From Scytonema sp. UIC 10036 (GTDB lineage Bacteria; Cyanobacteriota; Cyanobacteriia; Cyanobacteriales; Nostocaceae): a stretch of 64,000 nt of DNA. Positions 35,492 through 43,345 of the stretch are shown here, piece by piece; position 1 is the first letter of the stretch; every line of letters starts with the position of its first letter. The stretch spans positions 4,272 to 68,271 of the forward strand of contig NZ_WJFC01000054.1 in assembly GCF_009725235.1 (NCBI RefSeq), in the 5' to 3' direction. Both the position numbers and the translations under genes were made by a program. Below the pieces are notes generated by a model that made no database searches, was not told the DNA's origin, and saw only the letters and a program-made list of their open reading frames with translations.

Positions 35492-35694
35492 AGAATCTTT
35501 GATATTTTCTAAATAGAATTTATGAAATTTCAACTAAATCAACTATCTGTTACAATTCCAATCGAGATGAATCAAACTTCCATACACCTGAACGGACGAA
35601 GCGCCAGCCAATAAACATAACTAAATAATGCCCACACCTTGCGATCGGTGATTAACTCAACAACCGTACCTTCATCCACCGTAATAGTTGCATA

Positions 35695-35986
35695 TTACTT
35701 GAGGTATTCGTACCACTGGTCACAATCCACTGGTCGCAATGGTAAAGATAATGCCCGTTCGTACAGCGTCCTCTTTTGTTGCACTCTCGTTTCTTTGGCA
35801 CAATCCCAAGTATCTAGAACCAGTTACAGTATAAATCCGGCAATTGCCTTGGTCAAGCCACAACTTCAGACCTAGCTTATCTTCATAGAACTCAGTAGAG
35901 GTGGCAAGGTCGTTAGTGTATAAAAAAGTAATTTGTTGGTTAATTGGTGGGGGAGACTTGGAATGTGTTACCCGAAATACATTCAA
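35695..35986 (-). pseudogene. Broken VOC/glyoxalase-like gene
   Basis: The minus strand encodes the first half of a VOC-fold protein: ITFLYTNDLATSTEFYEDKL, GLKLWLDQGNCRIYTVTG, then a stop at about 35720. In a shifted frame the sequence goes on as DCDQWYEYLK, the next conserved VOC block, and then stops again. The C-terminal half of the fold (the normal length is about 120-140 residues) is missing and no ATG starts the frame. It is therefore a frameshifted, truncated remnant of a dioxygenase/glyoxalase-superfamily gene. Confidence 0.7.
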
Positions 35987-36345
35987 CTCGATGAGTTGTT
36001 TGCTTGCTAGCCAAATACTGCTCGATCGATTCTCTAATCAAATCCGGTACCGTGCAATTTTCAAGGGAAGGCTAAATCCTCGATCTGGCGCGGGAAATGT
36101 TAAAAATGCTGACTGTTAAGCCTGAGCCTATTTTATTAACCCAGATTTTTGCCAAGCTTACTTCTAATGGTCGTATTCATCCGCTTTCTACAGAAGTTGA
36201 ACCCTCGTAGATTGGCAAAGGTATTGAGAGGACAGGAGGCAGAAGGTTGAGTAGTTCATAAGACAAGGTAGAATAATTTGGCAGCAATATCACTCTTAGG
36301 TGCTGGTATTGACTGCCACACAGTTTAAATTAACTAGCGTTTGCC
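35987..36345. other. Intergenic, including the right 69-bp inverted repeat
   Basis: About 360 bases upstream of the second MFS gene. They contain the right copy of the 69-bp repeat (listed separately) and a short frame reading AKLTSNGRIHPLSTEVEPS across it, which looks like the tail of a lost gene. Nothing else was recognised. Confidence 0.45.
36158..36226 (+). repeat. 69-bp inverted repeat, right copy
   Basis: It matches the reverse complement of 32658-32726 at 68 of 69 positions; the one difference is at 36210. The two copies point toward each other across the diguanylate cyclase, lipoprotein and VOC remnant. No transposase, target duplication or gene was found with them. Confidence 0.9.
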
Positions 36346-37578
36346 GTGACAGTACTTCGCACATCTGATACTCAATTGCGATACAACCTGCTGGTTCTCT
36401 TTGCAGCAGGTTTATTATTCTGGTCTAGCATAGCTTTTTTACTACCAACATTGCCGATTTATCTCAGGCAACTGGGTACAAACAGGCAGGAAATTGGAAT
36501 TGTAATGGGCAGTTTTGCTATTGGATTGTTACTGTTTCGCCCGTGGTTGGGCCGTTTGGCAGATAGGCGGGGTCGTAAGATAGTATTGCTCATCGGTACT
36601 CTTGTGGCTGCGATCGCACCTCTGGGCTACTTAACAATCAAGTCTATTCCCCTGTTAATGCTAGTCCGTGCTTTTCATGGCATCAGCATTGCAGCTTTTG
36701 CCACTGGCTTTAATGCTTTGGTTGCGGATATAGCCCCTCCAGAAAAAAGGGGTGAAATTATAGGCTACATGAGTTTGGTCAATCCAATTGGGTTTGCCAT
36801 CGGACCTGCTTTGGGTGGTTATTTACAGTCTGGGGCTAGTAACAAGGTTTTATTTCTCATAACTGCGGAATTAGCGCTCATCGCAGTACTGGGTATTTTC
36901 CCCATCGTTAACCCCCCTCTTCCAAAAGTCAAAAGAACAGATGCTAAGGACAATCAATTTTGGAAAACTTTATTGAGTCCCAGAGTGAGAACTCCGGCTG
37001 TCATCATGTTACTCATCGGTTTAGCTGGTAGTGCCATACACATTTTTATTCCATTGTTTATTAAAGAAGCCAAAATTGAACTAAATCCTGGTTTGTTTTT
37101 CACTGCTGCAGCCATATCGGGTTTTGGCATACGGTTATTTACAGGTAAAGCAAGCGATCGCATGGGGCGTGGCTTATTTATCACTATCAGCTTAGTTTTC
37201 TATACTGTGTCGATGTTAATTTTATGGCTGGCATATAGTCCTCCACTTGTCTTATTGGCAGCAGTTGTAGATGGTGCTGCGTCTGGAAGCTTAATTCCTA
37301 CAATTACAGCTATGATGGCAGACCGAGCAAAACCCCAAGAACGAGGACAGATTTTTGCCCTGTGTCTGTTGGGATTGGATGTAGGGATTGCGATCGCGGG
37401 TTTGATGTTCGGGTTCTTTACCCATCATTTCGGTTATCGAAAAATGTTTCTTGTTTCCGCCTTTTTAACTTTTGTGGGAATGGTCTTCTTCTTGACCCAG
37501 TCCAGCAACACCTTAGGCAGTTCCCTGCGCTTTGCCCTTGGTCGTGAATCGGATAATTATGCCATCAAAAAAATCTAG
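36346..37578 (+). CDS. MFS transporter, paralogue 2
   Basis: 410 residues from a GTG. It has twelve hydrophobic segments and the same motifs as the protein at 30106-31320: GRLADRRGRKIVLLIG, ALGGYLQ after helix 5, GKASDRMGRGLFITI in the centre, and SLRFALGR near the end. Identity looks well above one half by eye. It is probably a proton-driven exporter in the inner membrane with an unknown substrate. The duplication with a rearranged segment in between suggests local amplification of an older MFS gene. A perfect palindrome follows the gene. Confidence 0.88.
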   Translation: MTVLRTSDTQLRYNLLVLFAAGLLFWSSIAFLLPTLPIYLRQLGTNRQEIGIVMGSFAIGLLLFRPWLGRLADRRGRKIVLLIGTLVAAIAPLGYLTIKSIPLLMLVRAFHGISIAAFATGFNALVADIAPPEKRGEIIGYMSLVNPIGFAIGPALGGYLQSGASNKVLFLITAELALIAVLGIFPIVNPPLPKVKRTDAKDNQFWKTLLSPRVRTPAVIMLLIGLAGSAIHIFIPLFIKEAKIELNPGLFFTAAAISGFGIRLFTGKASDRMGRGLFITISLVFYTVSMLILWLAYSPPLVLLAAVVDGAASGSLIPTITAMMADRAKPQERGQIFALCLLGLDVGIAIAGLMFGFFTHHFGYRKMFLVSAFLTFVGMVFFLTQSSNTLGSSLRFALGRESDNYAIKKI

Positions 37579-37597
37579 AGATGCAGTATCATGCAAA

Positions 37598-37617
37598 AGA
37601 CGCGCCATGGCGCGTCT
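37598..37617. terminator. GC-rich palindrome after the MFS gene
   Basis: AGACGCGCCATGGCGCGTCT is a perfect 20-bp palindrome 19 bases after the MFS stop. The GCGCCATGGCGC type is a frequent cyanobacterial intergenic repeat. It sits between the convergent MFS and tRNA-Arg genes and could limit read-through, but lacks a T-run. Confidence 0.5.
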
Positions 37618-37633
37618 CTACATTCATAATTAA

Positions 37634-37707
37634 CGGGCGAGGAGGGATTCGAACCCCCGACACCGTGGTCCGTAGCCACGTGCTCTAGTCCACTGAGCTA
37701 CACGCCC
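37634..37707 (-). tRNA. tRNA-Arg (anticodon ACG)
   Basis: On the minus strand a 74-base cloverleaf is visible: acceptor GGGCGTG with CTCGCCC (one T-T mismatch) and discriminator G, a D-arm, anticodon stem GTGG/CCAC with loop CTACGGA giving anticodon ACG, and T-arm GGGGGTTCGAATCCCTC. ACG is deaminated to ICG in bacteria and reads CGU, CGC and CGA. No CCA is encoded. Confidence 0.9.
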
Positions 37708-37741
37708 TTACAAGAATTTTATAGTAGCACACATTTTCCCA

Positions 37742-38251
37742 ATGACACAAGAAAATTCTGAAAATTTATTTGCCGGACTCAGTCATCTAGACGATCGAGG
37801 GCAAGCCCAGATGGTAGACGTGTCTGGTAAAGCGCCTACCGTTCGGGAAGCGGTAGCCATCGCCAGAGTCAAGATGCTAGCAGAAACCTTCAGTGCCATT
37901 CAAGCAGGAAACGCTCCCAAAGGAGACGTGTTGGGTACAGCAAGGCTAGCAGGAATTATGGCAGCCAAACAGACAGCTTTATTGATCCCCCTATGCCACC
38001 CTCTGCCCTTGCATAAAATTGAAGTGCAGATCGCACCCGATCCCCAACTTCCCGGTTATCAACTTCAAGCGATCGTCAAAACCAAAGCAGAAACAGGCGT
38101 AGAAATGGAAGCTTTGACAGCCGTTTCTGTTGCTGCTCTTACCCTTTATGACATGGCAAAAGCCCTAGAAAAATCAATTCAAATTGAAGCCATTCAGCTA
38201 GTCAGTAAAACCGGAGGAAAATCAGGCAATTATCTGGGGACTGGGAAATAG
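37742..38251 (+). CDS. moaC: Cyclic pyranopterin monophosphate synthase
   Basis: 169 residues, the usual length for MoaC. Conserved blocks are visible: [55 protein letters not shown] (the substrate-binding His/Pro region), and [20 protein letters not shown] followed by YDMAKALEK and KTGGKSGNY. MoaC converts 3',8-cyclo-7,8-dihydro-GTP, made by MoaA, into cyclic pyranopterin monophosphate in cytosolic molybdenum-cofactor synthesis. No other moa gene is beside it in this window. It is immediately downstream of, and divergent from, the tRNA-Arg gene. Confidence 0.97.
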   Translation: MTQENSENLFAGLSHLDDRGQAQMVDVSGKAPTVREAVAIARVKMLAETFSAIQAGNAPKGDVLGTARLAGIMAAKQTALLIPLCHPLPLHKIEVQIAPDPQLPGYQLQAIVKTKAETGVEMEALTAVSVAALTLYDMAKALEKSIQIEAIQLVSKTGGKSGNYLGTGK

Positions 38252-38263
38252 GTGGCACTCATA

Positions 38264-38340
38264 GCACTCGTTCCCAGGCGGAGCCTGGGAATGCAGATCT
38301 AGAGGCTCCGCCTCACCATTCACGAGACGGAGTCACCGGA
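38264..38340. repeat. Intergenic palindromic repeat (CCCAGGC..GCCTGGG type)
   Basis: CGTTCCCAGGCGGAGCCTGGGAATGC is followed by AGGCTCCGCCTC, both palindromic. The same family recurs at 45175-45290. Such repeats are widespread between cyanobacterial genes; the function is unknown. Confidence 0.7.
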
Positions 38341-38400
38341 AGTGAATAAGTGGACATACGTACTCTAATTGGACATAAAGGTAGAACTTGGGCTGTGACG

Positions 38401-39444
38401 TTAATCAAACTTTAAAGGCGATAGCGATCGCTCAACATTAAGAGCTAAAAATTTATCAACAGGTGCGTACATCCACCAACAAGAGGAAAATTGAGAACTG
38501 TAGCTGTTTTTCTGGAACCCCAAGATTGAACCGAGTTGTTCATCTCTAGGAAGGACTGCGATCGTGTACAGATCGCAAAGATTGGGAAACTCTATTTGCA
38601 TCGCAATTAAAGTTTTTTGTAAATCCTCCAATAACAGGCAAATATTCTCTCGCTGCTTGTAGGGAGAATCTACCAACCAGATTCTTATACATACAGATGT
38701 ACAACTTGGATCTCCCGATAAAGCGATTTTGAAGGGGTCAGTTTCTTTAGAACTGTCTAGTAGGAAAAGACTGTTGCGAGGAGGGAGAAAGAAATTTTTC
38801 TCAGATTCCCGAGCGATCGGGTGCAAAGCATAAAATCCAACAGGATGTTGGTGATCGCGACGGCGCAGTACTCGCATACCAGTGGGATACTGCTCAGCCC
38901 AGACTCGCAGTATTCTAACTATTCTATGGGGGTCAACAGTTGTCTTTGTATTAAAAAAGTTAAAGTCGCGAGCCAAAAAACTGGCAACGGGAATGGTATC
39001 AGTTCGGGGATTATAACTATCTGTTACAAGTTGTGTAGATTTAACAGCGCGGGCAGCTTCTGGCAGATTGGACAGTAACGACTTAACCCGAATGCAGGTA
39101 CTGTTGCCATCAAAGTCTTTTTCAATCAGCCCCAAAGCCACAAGTCGATCGATCATCATACCTGCGGCACGTTCGCTTCCCCGCCCGCTGTTTTGTTGAC
39201 CGTAGAAAATTTCATAAGCTTCGCGGTGCGTACAGGAAACGAACCCATCTGGGATGTCTAATTGAGACAAAGGCGCTTGTATCCGCTTGCCAAGTTCTTG
39301 TTTTTGCTTAAGTAGGAGATACGCCCACAATTTAACGAAATACTCTGCTCGTCGGCGTGTTACACCCACTCTTCCTTTGAGAAGAGAAATGTACTTGTGC
39401 TGTTGCTCAACTGGAAACCACTGGTCAATGCTTGCTAAATTCAT
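38401..39444 (-). CDS. Conserved-looking hypothetical protein, winged-helix N-terminus
   Basis: 347 residues from an ATG. The N-terminal third is helical, and residues about 20-120 could form a replication-initiator- or winged-helix-like fold (VGVTRRRAEYFVKLWAYLLL, then AAGMMIDRLVALGLIEKDFD). The C-terminal part is alpha/beta, with CTSVCIRIWLVDSPYKQREN and DLYTIAVLPRDEQLGSILGF. I do not recognise the family. There is no signal peptide or membrane segment, so the protein is cytosolic. It is flanked by an intergenic repeat on one side and short tandem repeats on the other, and is not obviously in an operon. Confidence 0.7.
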   Translation of the reverse strand: MNLASIDQWFPVEQQHKYISLLKGRVGVTRRRAEYFVKLWAYLLLKQKQELGKRIQAPLSQLDIPDGFVSCTHREAYEIFYGQQNSGRGSERAAGMMIDRLVALGLIEKDFDGNSTCIRVKSLLSNLPEAARAVKSTQLVTDSYNPRTDTIPVASFLARDFNFFNTKTTVDPHRIVRILRVWAEQYPTGMRVLRRRDHQHPVGFYALHPIARESEKNFFLPPRNSLFLLDSSKETDPFKIALSGDPSCTSVCIRIWLVDSPYKQRENICLLLEDLQKTLIAMQIEFPNLCDLYTIAVLPRDEQLGSILGFQKNSYSSQFSSCWWMYAPVDKFLALNVERSLSPLKFD

Positions 39445-39446
39445 AG

Positions 39447-39528
39447 GTCATTTGTCCCTGGTCATTTGTCCCTGGTCATTTGTCATTGGTCGGGTAGTCA
39501 GGTGGTCACTGGTCAGGTGGTCACTGTA
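39447..39528. repeat. Short tandem repeats
   Basis: Units such as GGTCATTTGTCCCT and CAGGTGGTCACTG recur two or three times in succession, based on heptamers (GTCATTT). This is typical of the short tandem repeats of filamentous cyanobacteria. They lie just upstream of the hypothetical gene's start. Confidence 0.7.
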
Positions 39529-39722
39529 AAAAAAACTTCACCCTGCTTCAGTCCTTTTCAGGACGTTTCCTGCAGAAAACGTTGGCTTCAGAGCTATTGC
39601 TTGGTCTACAGGTTACGGTATGGACACTGCAGAACCAAAAAAATGACAATTGGTTTATGCAATCAATTGATTGCAATTGGTGTTTTGTTATTATGCGTGC
39701 TTACTCGTAGAGGAGATTTATC

Positions 39723-40349
39723 ATGTACTTTGCAGAAGAACACAAATATATCACTTCTAACCAAAAAGAAAAATTTAATAAACAAAATTGTCATGGTAAA
39801 CAATTGGAACTTGATTCAAGGGCTTACCTATTACAGGCTGTCATTGAAAGTTTTGTAGACGGTATTTTAATACTGACCACTCAGGGCGAATTACTTCAAG
39901 CTAATCAATGCGCCCGTCAAATCTGCCGACAAATAATGCTCGGTAGAGGCTCTGTTGGTACAATTCCAGGAGAGATTTGGCGAGTTTGTGAGTCTTTGAT
40001 AGATAGCCGCGAACTTTTTCCGGAAGAACGCATTGCGATCGAATCTGAGATAGAAACTGATAAAGGTGTAAAACTGAGGATTCGAGCTAGATGGTTGGCA
40101 TTAGATGCAAGTGAACGAAACGTTATGTTGGTGATTTTGGAAGATCGCAACCAAACCCATCAAAGTATGGCTTTCTTTGATGCTAAAAAATACGGTTTGA
40201 CTGACCGAGAAGCGGAGGTTTGGTTACTGCGTCAAGCAAATCTTTCCTATCGGGAGATTGCAGACAGGCTTTATATCACCATTAACACGGTTAAGAAGCA
40301 TCTAAAAAATATTTATGCCAAGCAACAGGAGACTTTGTGCATGCAATAA
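39723..40349 (+). CDS. PAS-like/LuxR-type HTH regulator
   Basis: 208 residues. The ATG follows a good GAGGAG site. Residues about 38-130 look like a PAS fold (AVIESFVDGILILTTQGELL, QANQCARQICRQIM). The C-terminus is a LuxR-type HTH: YGLTDREAEVWLLRQANLSY followed by REIADRLYITINTVKKHLKN, a near-ideal match. It should be a cytosolic transcription factor; the signal bound by the PAS-like part is unknown, and no receiver phosphorylation domain is present. CofG follows 29 bases after its stop on the same strand, so the regulator may control or share a transcript with deazaflavin synthesis. Confidence 0.9.
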   Translation: MYFAEEHKYITSNQKEKFNKQNCHGKQLELDSRAYLLQAVIESFVDGILILTTQGELLQANQCARQICRQIMLGRGSVGTIPGEIWRVCESLIDSRELFPEERIAIESEIETDKGVKLRIRARWLALDASERNVMLVILEDRNQTHQSMAFFDAKKYGLTDREAEVWLLRQANLSYREIADRLYITINTVKKHLKNIYAKQQETLCMQ

Positions 40350-40378
40350 AGGACAATGAAGGGAAGAGGAGGATATTT

Positions 40379-41401
40379 ATGCCAACTTCCCGAACTGTTA
40401 CTTACAGTCCTGCTTATACAATTGTGCCGACGTATGAGTGTTTTAATCGGTGTACGTATTGCAATTTTCGCACCGATCTAGGTAAAGGTTCCTGGATGAC
40501 CATTTCGGATGCAGAAAGGCTTTTAAAACAACTCCAAAATCAAAATGTTTGTGAAATATTAATTTTGAGTGGGGAAGTGCATCCCCATTCTTCACAACGT
40601 CAAGCTTGGTTTCAAAGAATTTATGACTTATGCCAATTAGCGTTTTCTATGGGTTTTTTACCTCATACTAATGCAGGACCTTTGAGTTTTGAAGAAATGC
40701 AAAGGCTTAAGGAAGTTAATGTTTCTATGGGGTTGATGTTGGAGCAGTTAACCCCTATATTGTTGGAAACTGTTCACAAACATGCGCCAAGTAAATTACC
40801 AGAAGTGCGGTTACAACAATTACAGTGGGCGGGAGAATTAAGAATACCGTTTACAACTGGGCTACTTTTAGGTGTTGGCGAAACAGAAAAAGATTGGTGG
40901 GAAAGTTTAGACGCTATATCTGCTCTTCAACAAAGATATGGCAATATACAGGAAGTTATTTTGCAACCTCACAGCCCTGGCAGTCAACAGAGTTTGGATG
41001 CTCCACCTTTTAATCCATGTCAGCTTCCAGAAGTTATTTCTCAAGCACGTCTGATATTACCGGAAGATATTACTATTCAAATTCCACCAAATTTAGTTCA
41101 AGATTCACAATGGTTATTAGAATGTGTGGAAGCTGGTGCTAGGGATTTGGGTGGTATTGGACTAAAGGATGAGGTGAATCCTGATTATCCTCATATTCAG
41201 TACCAACGATTGCAAGAAATTTTGGCGTCTGGTGGTTGGGATTTGGTTCCGCGTTTGCCTATTTATCCGCAGTTTGATGCTTGGTTATCGGTGGAATTGC
41301 AAGTGGAGGTTAAGAGGTGGCGGGATATGATTGAAAATAAAAACCGCAGAGGCGCAGAGTACGCAGAGGAAGAGAGGAAAGAGAGAGGTTATGAGTTCTA
41401 A
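40379..41401 (+). CDS. cofG: FO synthase subunit CofG (radical SAM)
   Basis: 340 residues from an ATG preceded by AGAGGAGG; an upstream in-frame GTG at 40337 is unlikely. The radical-SAM cluster motif is CFNRCTYC (Cys21, 25 and 28), followed by NFRTDLGKGSWMT and a GLLLGVGET glycine-rich segment, as in CofG. With CofH and tyrosine it makes FO (7,8-didemethyl-8-hydroxy-5-deazariboflavin), used in cyanobacteria as antenna chromophore of DNA photolyase. CofH is not in the window. The last 20 residues (ENKNRRGAEYAEEERKERGY) come from an intergenic-type repeat (CGCAGAGGCGCAGAGTACGC) that seems to have replaced or extended the normal C-terminus. Confidence 0.93.
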   Translation: MPTSRTVTYSPAYTIVPTYECFNRCTYCNFRTDLGKGSWMTISDAERLLKQLQNQNVCEILILSGEVHPHSSQRQAWFQRIYDLCQLAFSMGFLPHTNAGPLSFEEMQRLKEVNVSMGLMLEQLTPILLETVHKHAPSKLPEVRLQQLQWAGELRIPFTTGLLLGVGETEKDWWESLDAISALQQRYGNIQEVILQPHSPGSQQSLDAPPFNPCQLPEVISQARLILPEDITIQIPPNLVQDSQWLLECVEAGARDLGGIGLKDEVNPDYPHIQYQRLQEILASGGWDLVPRLPIYPQFDAWLSVELQVEVKRWRDMIENKNRRGAEYAEEERKERGYEF

Positions 41402-41474
41402 GAGGAGATGCGATCGCTCTCATCATTTACCTCTTCTTCAGTTTTTACCTATACCGAAGACTGGGATATTGAAA

Positions 41475-42072
41475 ATGAATAATCCCAAACGAGGTAAAAT
41501 TTGGATGGTGCAATTCGATCCAACCAGAGGGCAAGAAATTCAGAAAACTCCACCTGCTGTTGTGATTAGTTCTAATATGTTGAGTACTATTGCAATGCGG
41601 ATAATTGTTCCTGTAACAACTTGGCAACCTAAATTCCCAGGGCAAACGCACCATGTCAATAAAAATAGCACATTCTCAATAACACCCTATTTTTTCGCAT
41701 TAAACCATATTTATTGACAATCACTATCGTAATAATTTTTACATTGATTTTACGGTTTAAAAAATAAGATTAACGAAAAATCCTATTTATACGTCAAACA
41801 CACAAACCTGATTTTTTGTCCATTTAGTTTTGTTAATTTTAAGTGCGTTTGCCCTACCTAAATTCCAACATCGCCCTTTTATGGTTCTTATTCAGCCAAC
41901 TAATGACAATGGTTTAGGATCTGAGTCAGCAGGTAATGTTTTACAAGTTTGGAGCGTGACAACTGAGCGATTTGTCCGGCGTTTGGGAATAGTGTCTGAA
42001 GAGGTTATGCAGAAATTACTAGCAGTTTTAATCATCTGTATTGATTATTCTCCTGAAGCAACAACTGATTAA
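41475..42072 (+). pseudogene. mazF-like toxin gene split by a MITE
   Basis: The first part encodes MNNPKRGKIWMVQFDPTRGQ, PAVVISSNMLSTIAMRIIVP and VTTWQPKF, the N-terminal half of a MazF/PemK endoribonuclease. Translation then enters an insertion and stops at 41715-41717. After the insertion the same frame resumes with QHRPFMVLIQPTNDNGLGSE and ends VLIICIDYSPEATTD. Removing the insertion (41638-41856) together with one copy of the target duplication restores a continuous toxin of about 123 residues, the normal family length. MazF cleaves mRNA at short sequences; this copy should be inactive. No mazE-like antitoxin was found just upstream. Confidence 0.85.
41638..41856. mobile_element. 219-bp MITE with 14-bp terminal repeats and 10-bp target duplication
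   Basis: The ends CAGGGCAAACGCAC (41638-41651) and GTGCGTTTGCCCTA (41843-41856) are inverted repeats matching at 13 of 14 positions. Both flanks carry the direct repeat CCTAAATTCC (41628-41637 and 41857-41866). The interior is AT-rich and non-coding. This is the complete anatomy of a miniature inverted-repeat transposable element, moved in trans by a transposase that is not in the window. It disrupts a mazF-like gene. Confidence 0.9.
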
Positions 42073-42096
42073 TTGCTTTGATAAAGATAGTTGGCG

Positions 42097-42633
42097 TTAA
42101 GAAACTACCACTGGCGCTCGATTTTCCCAAAACTTTTCCCCCCTAGCTGCTATAAAGTTACTAAGAAACTCTTCTAGAGAACTCGCTGCCTTATACCATT
42201 CCTCACGCTCATCCAATGGCAAAGCAATCATTACTTCTCCGAAATCAGGTGTCTGTTCGTTGCATCTAAGTACTAACAGTTCAGAATCTCCTAAAAATTC
42301 CCCTAGAATTAAATCTGATACTTGAAAATCTTCTGGTCTTTGAGAAATCTTTTTCTCTTGCTCTTTAATTGTTTTATAGGGTGACCACACAATAAGACCC
42401 CACTGACCATGGGTAGTATCTTCAAACAAGCGTAGTCCTGACGTTTTATTCCAAAGTTGCTGTACTGATTCGGGTAACTTAATCTCTAAAATCTCCTCAA
42501 GTCTCTTTGGTTCCCAAGGTTCCGGTGGAAGAATTTGACAAGCTAAATTCAAAGGTATAGAAATATCCATTGTATTGACAGTCCCTAAAGACTGTATTTT
42601 CTCAATCAAAATTTCAATATTTTGTTTTTTCAT
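42097..42633 (-). CDS. SMI1/KNR4-like protein, probable immunity partner
   Basis: 178 residues from the ATG with GGAG upstream (a TTG at 42651 would add six). The middle carries LEEILEIKLPESVQQLWNKT and SGLRLFEDTTHGQWGLIVWS, the SMI1/KNR4 (SUKH) fold signature. SUKH proteins are the most common immunity proteins of polymorphic-toxin systems. The gene lies 11 bases after the HNH toxin-like gene on the same strand, as immunity genes do. It would bind and block that nuclease in the cytosol. The resemblance is clear in the N-terminal core and weaker after it. Confidence 0.75.
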   Translation of the reverse strand: MKKQNIEILIEKIQSLGTVNTMDISIPLNLACQILPPEPWEPKRLEEILEIKLPESVQQLWNKTSGLRLFEDTTHGQWGLIVWSPYKTIKEQEKKISQRPEDFQVSDLILGEFLGDSELLVLRCNEQTPDFGEVMIALPLDEREEWYKAASSLEEFLSNFIAARGEKFWENRAPVVVS

Positions 42634-42644
42634 TGCTTGAACTC

Positions 42645-42968
42645 CTACCAATTTCGCCAGAAGACATTAAACTCATCTTGATGCAATTGTCTTAAAACAG
42701 GAACAATATTATCAAAATCATTCATCCCACCATATTCTCTAGGTTTGATGTGATGTAGATCGTATTCCTTCCAACCGCCAGGTAGGTCAGGATAACCTCT
42801 GCGATACCATTCAGCGATATACTCCCCACGCTCTTTCAGTCCCCACGAAACCCTTTCCGCTTTCAAGACTTTAACCAAATCACCTTTAGGAAAGGGTATA
42901 TATTGGTTAGTCCTAGGATCGGTAATTGAAGGATATTCTTTCCCAACCCGATTAGTTATTTGACTCAC
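42645..42968 (-). CDS. HNH nuclease toxin domain (orphan polymorphic-toxin tip)
   Basis: 107 residues from a GTG. The C-terminal 45 residues carry YDLHHIKPREYGGMNDFDNI and LRQLHQDEFNVFW, the His-His...Asn...His pattern of HNH-type toxin domains in the C-terminal tips of contact-dependent and Rhs-like toxins. The N-terminal part, VGKEYPSITDPRTNQYIPFP, resembles the linker before such tips. There is no delivery module, signal peptide or repeat region upstream, so it is a detached cassette: either a toxin-antitoxin-like pair with the SUKH gene that follows, or a leftover of a larger toxin. Confidence 0.75.
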   Translation of the reverse strand: MSQITNRVGKEYPSITDPRTNQYIPFPKGDLVKVLKAERVSWGLKERGEYIAEWYRRGYPDLPGGWKEYDLHHIKPREYGGMNDFDNIVPVLRQLHQDEFNVFWRNW

Positions 42969-43345
42969 CTGATTGACTTTATTGTCTCTTTAGATTGTAC
43001 TCTCTATATGTTCTACTAAGCTGCTGAGTATTACTACTTTTTCAGGAAGTTTATTTGTTTTGGAGTACCGCTACCGTATTTTGTGTCACCGATACAAAAG
43101 TAAATTTAAATGTCTTGTGGGATGGGCATCCAGCCCGTTCTTCATTATGTCGGGCGAGACGTCCGACCCATAAGAAAAGGTAGGACAGAAAATATAAGTA
43201 AAATAATAGACAAGAAAATTTGTTTCTCCCCATCCCCATCGGATACCCGCACCTGAACTCTTATTGCGAAGAGTTGGCATCCTCAAAGCATGATGTAAAA
43301 TAGTAAGAGTAGGATTCGGGGGACCATTACTGGTCATAGGCGCTT
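42969..43345. other. Intergenic with palindromic repeats
   Basis: GGGATGGGCATCCAGCCCGTTC (near 43119) and GTCGGGCGAGACGTCCGACC (near 43149) are short palindromes of common cyanobacterial intergenic type. GACCATTACTGGTC, a small hairpin, lies at 43322-43335 just before the HflX frame. The open frames here are shadows without family resemblance. Confidence 0.5.

Noticed and set aside
30106..37578. The segment between the two MFS genes as a composite transposon
   Set aside because: The MFS genes are paralogues in direct orientation, not insertion sequences, and no transposase or target duplication was found. Only the 69-bp inverted repeat is supported.
42969..43340. Minus-strand open frames upstream of hflX
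   Set aside because: They run through palindromic intergenic repeats and lack protein-like composition or a start site.
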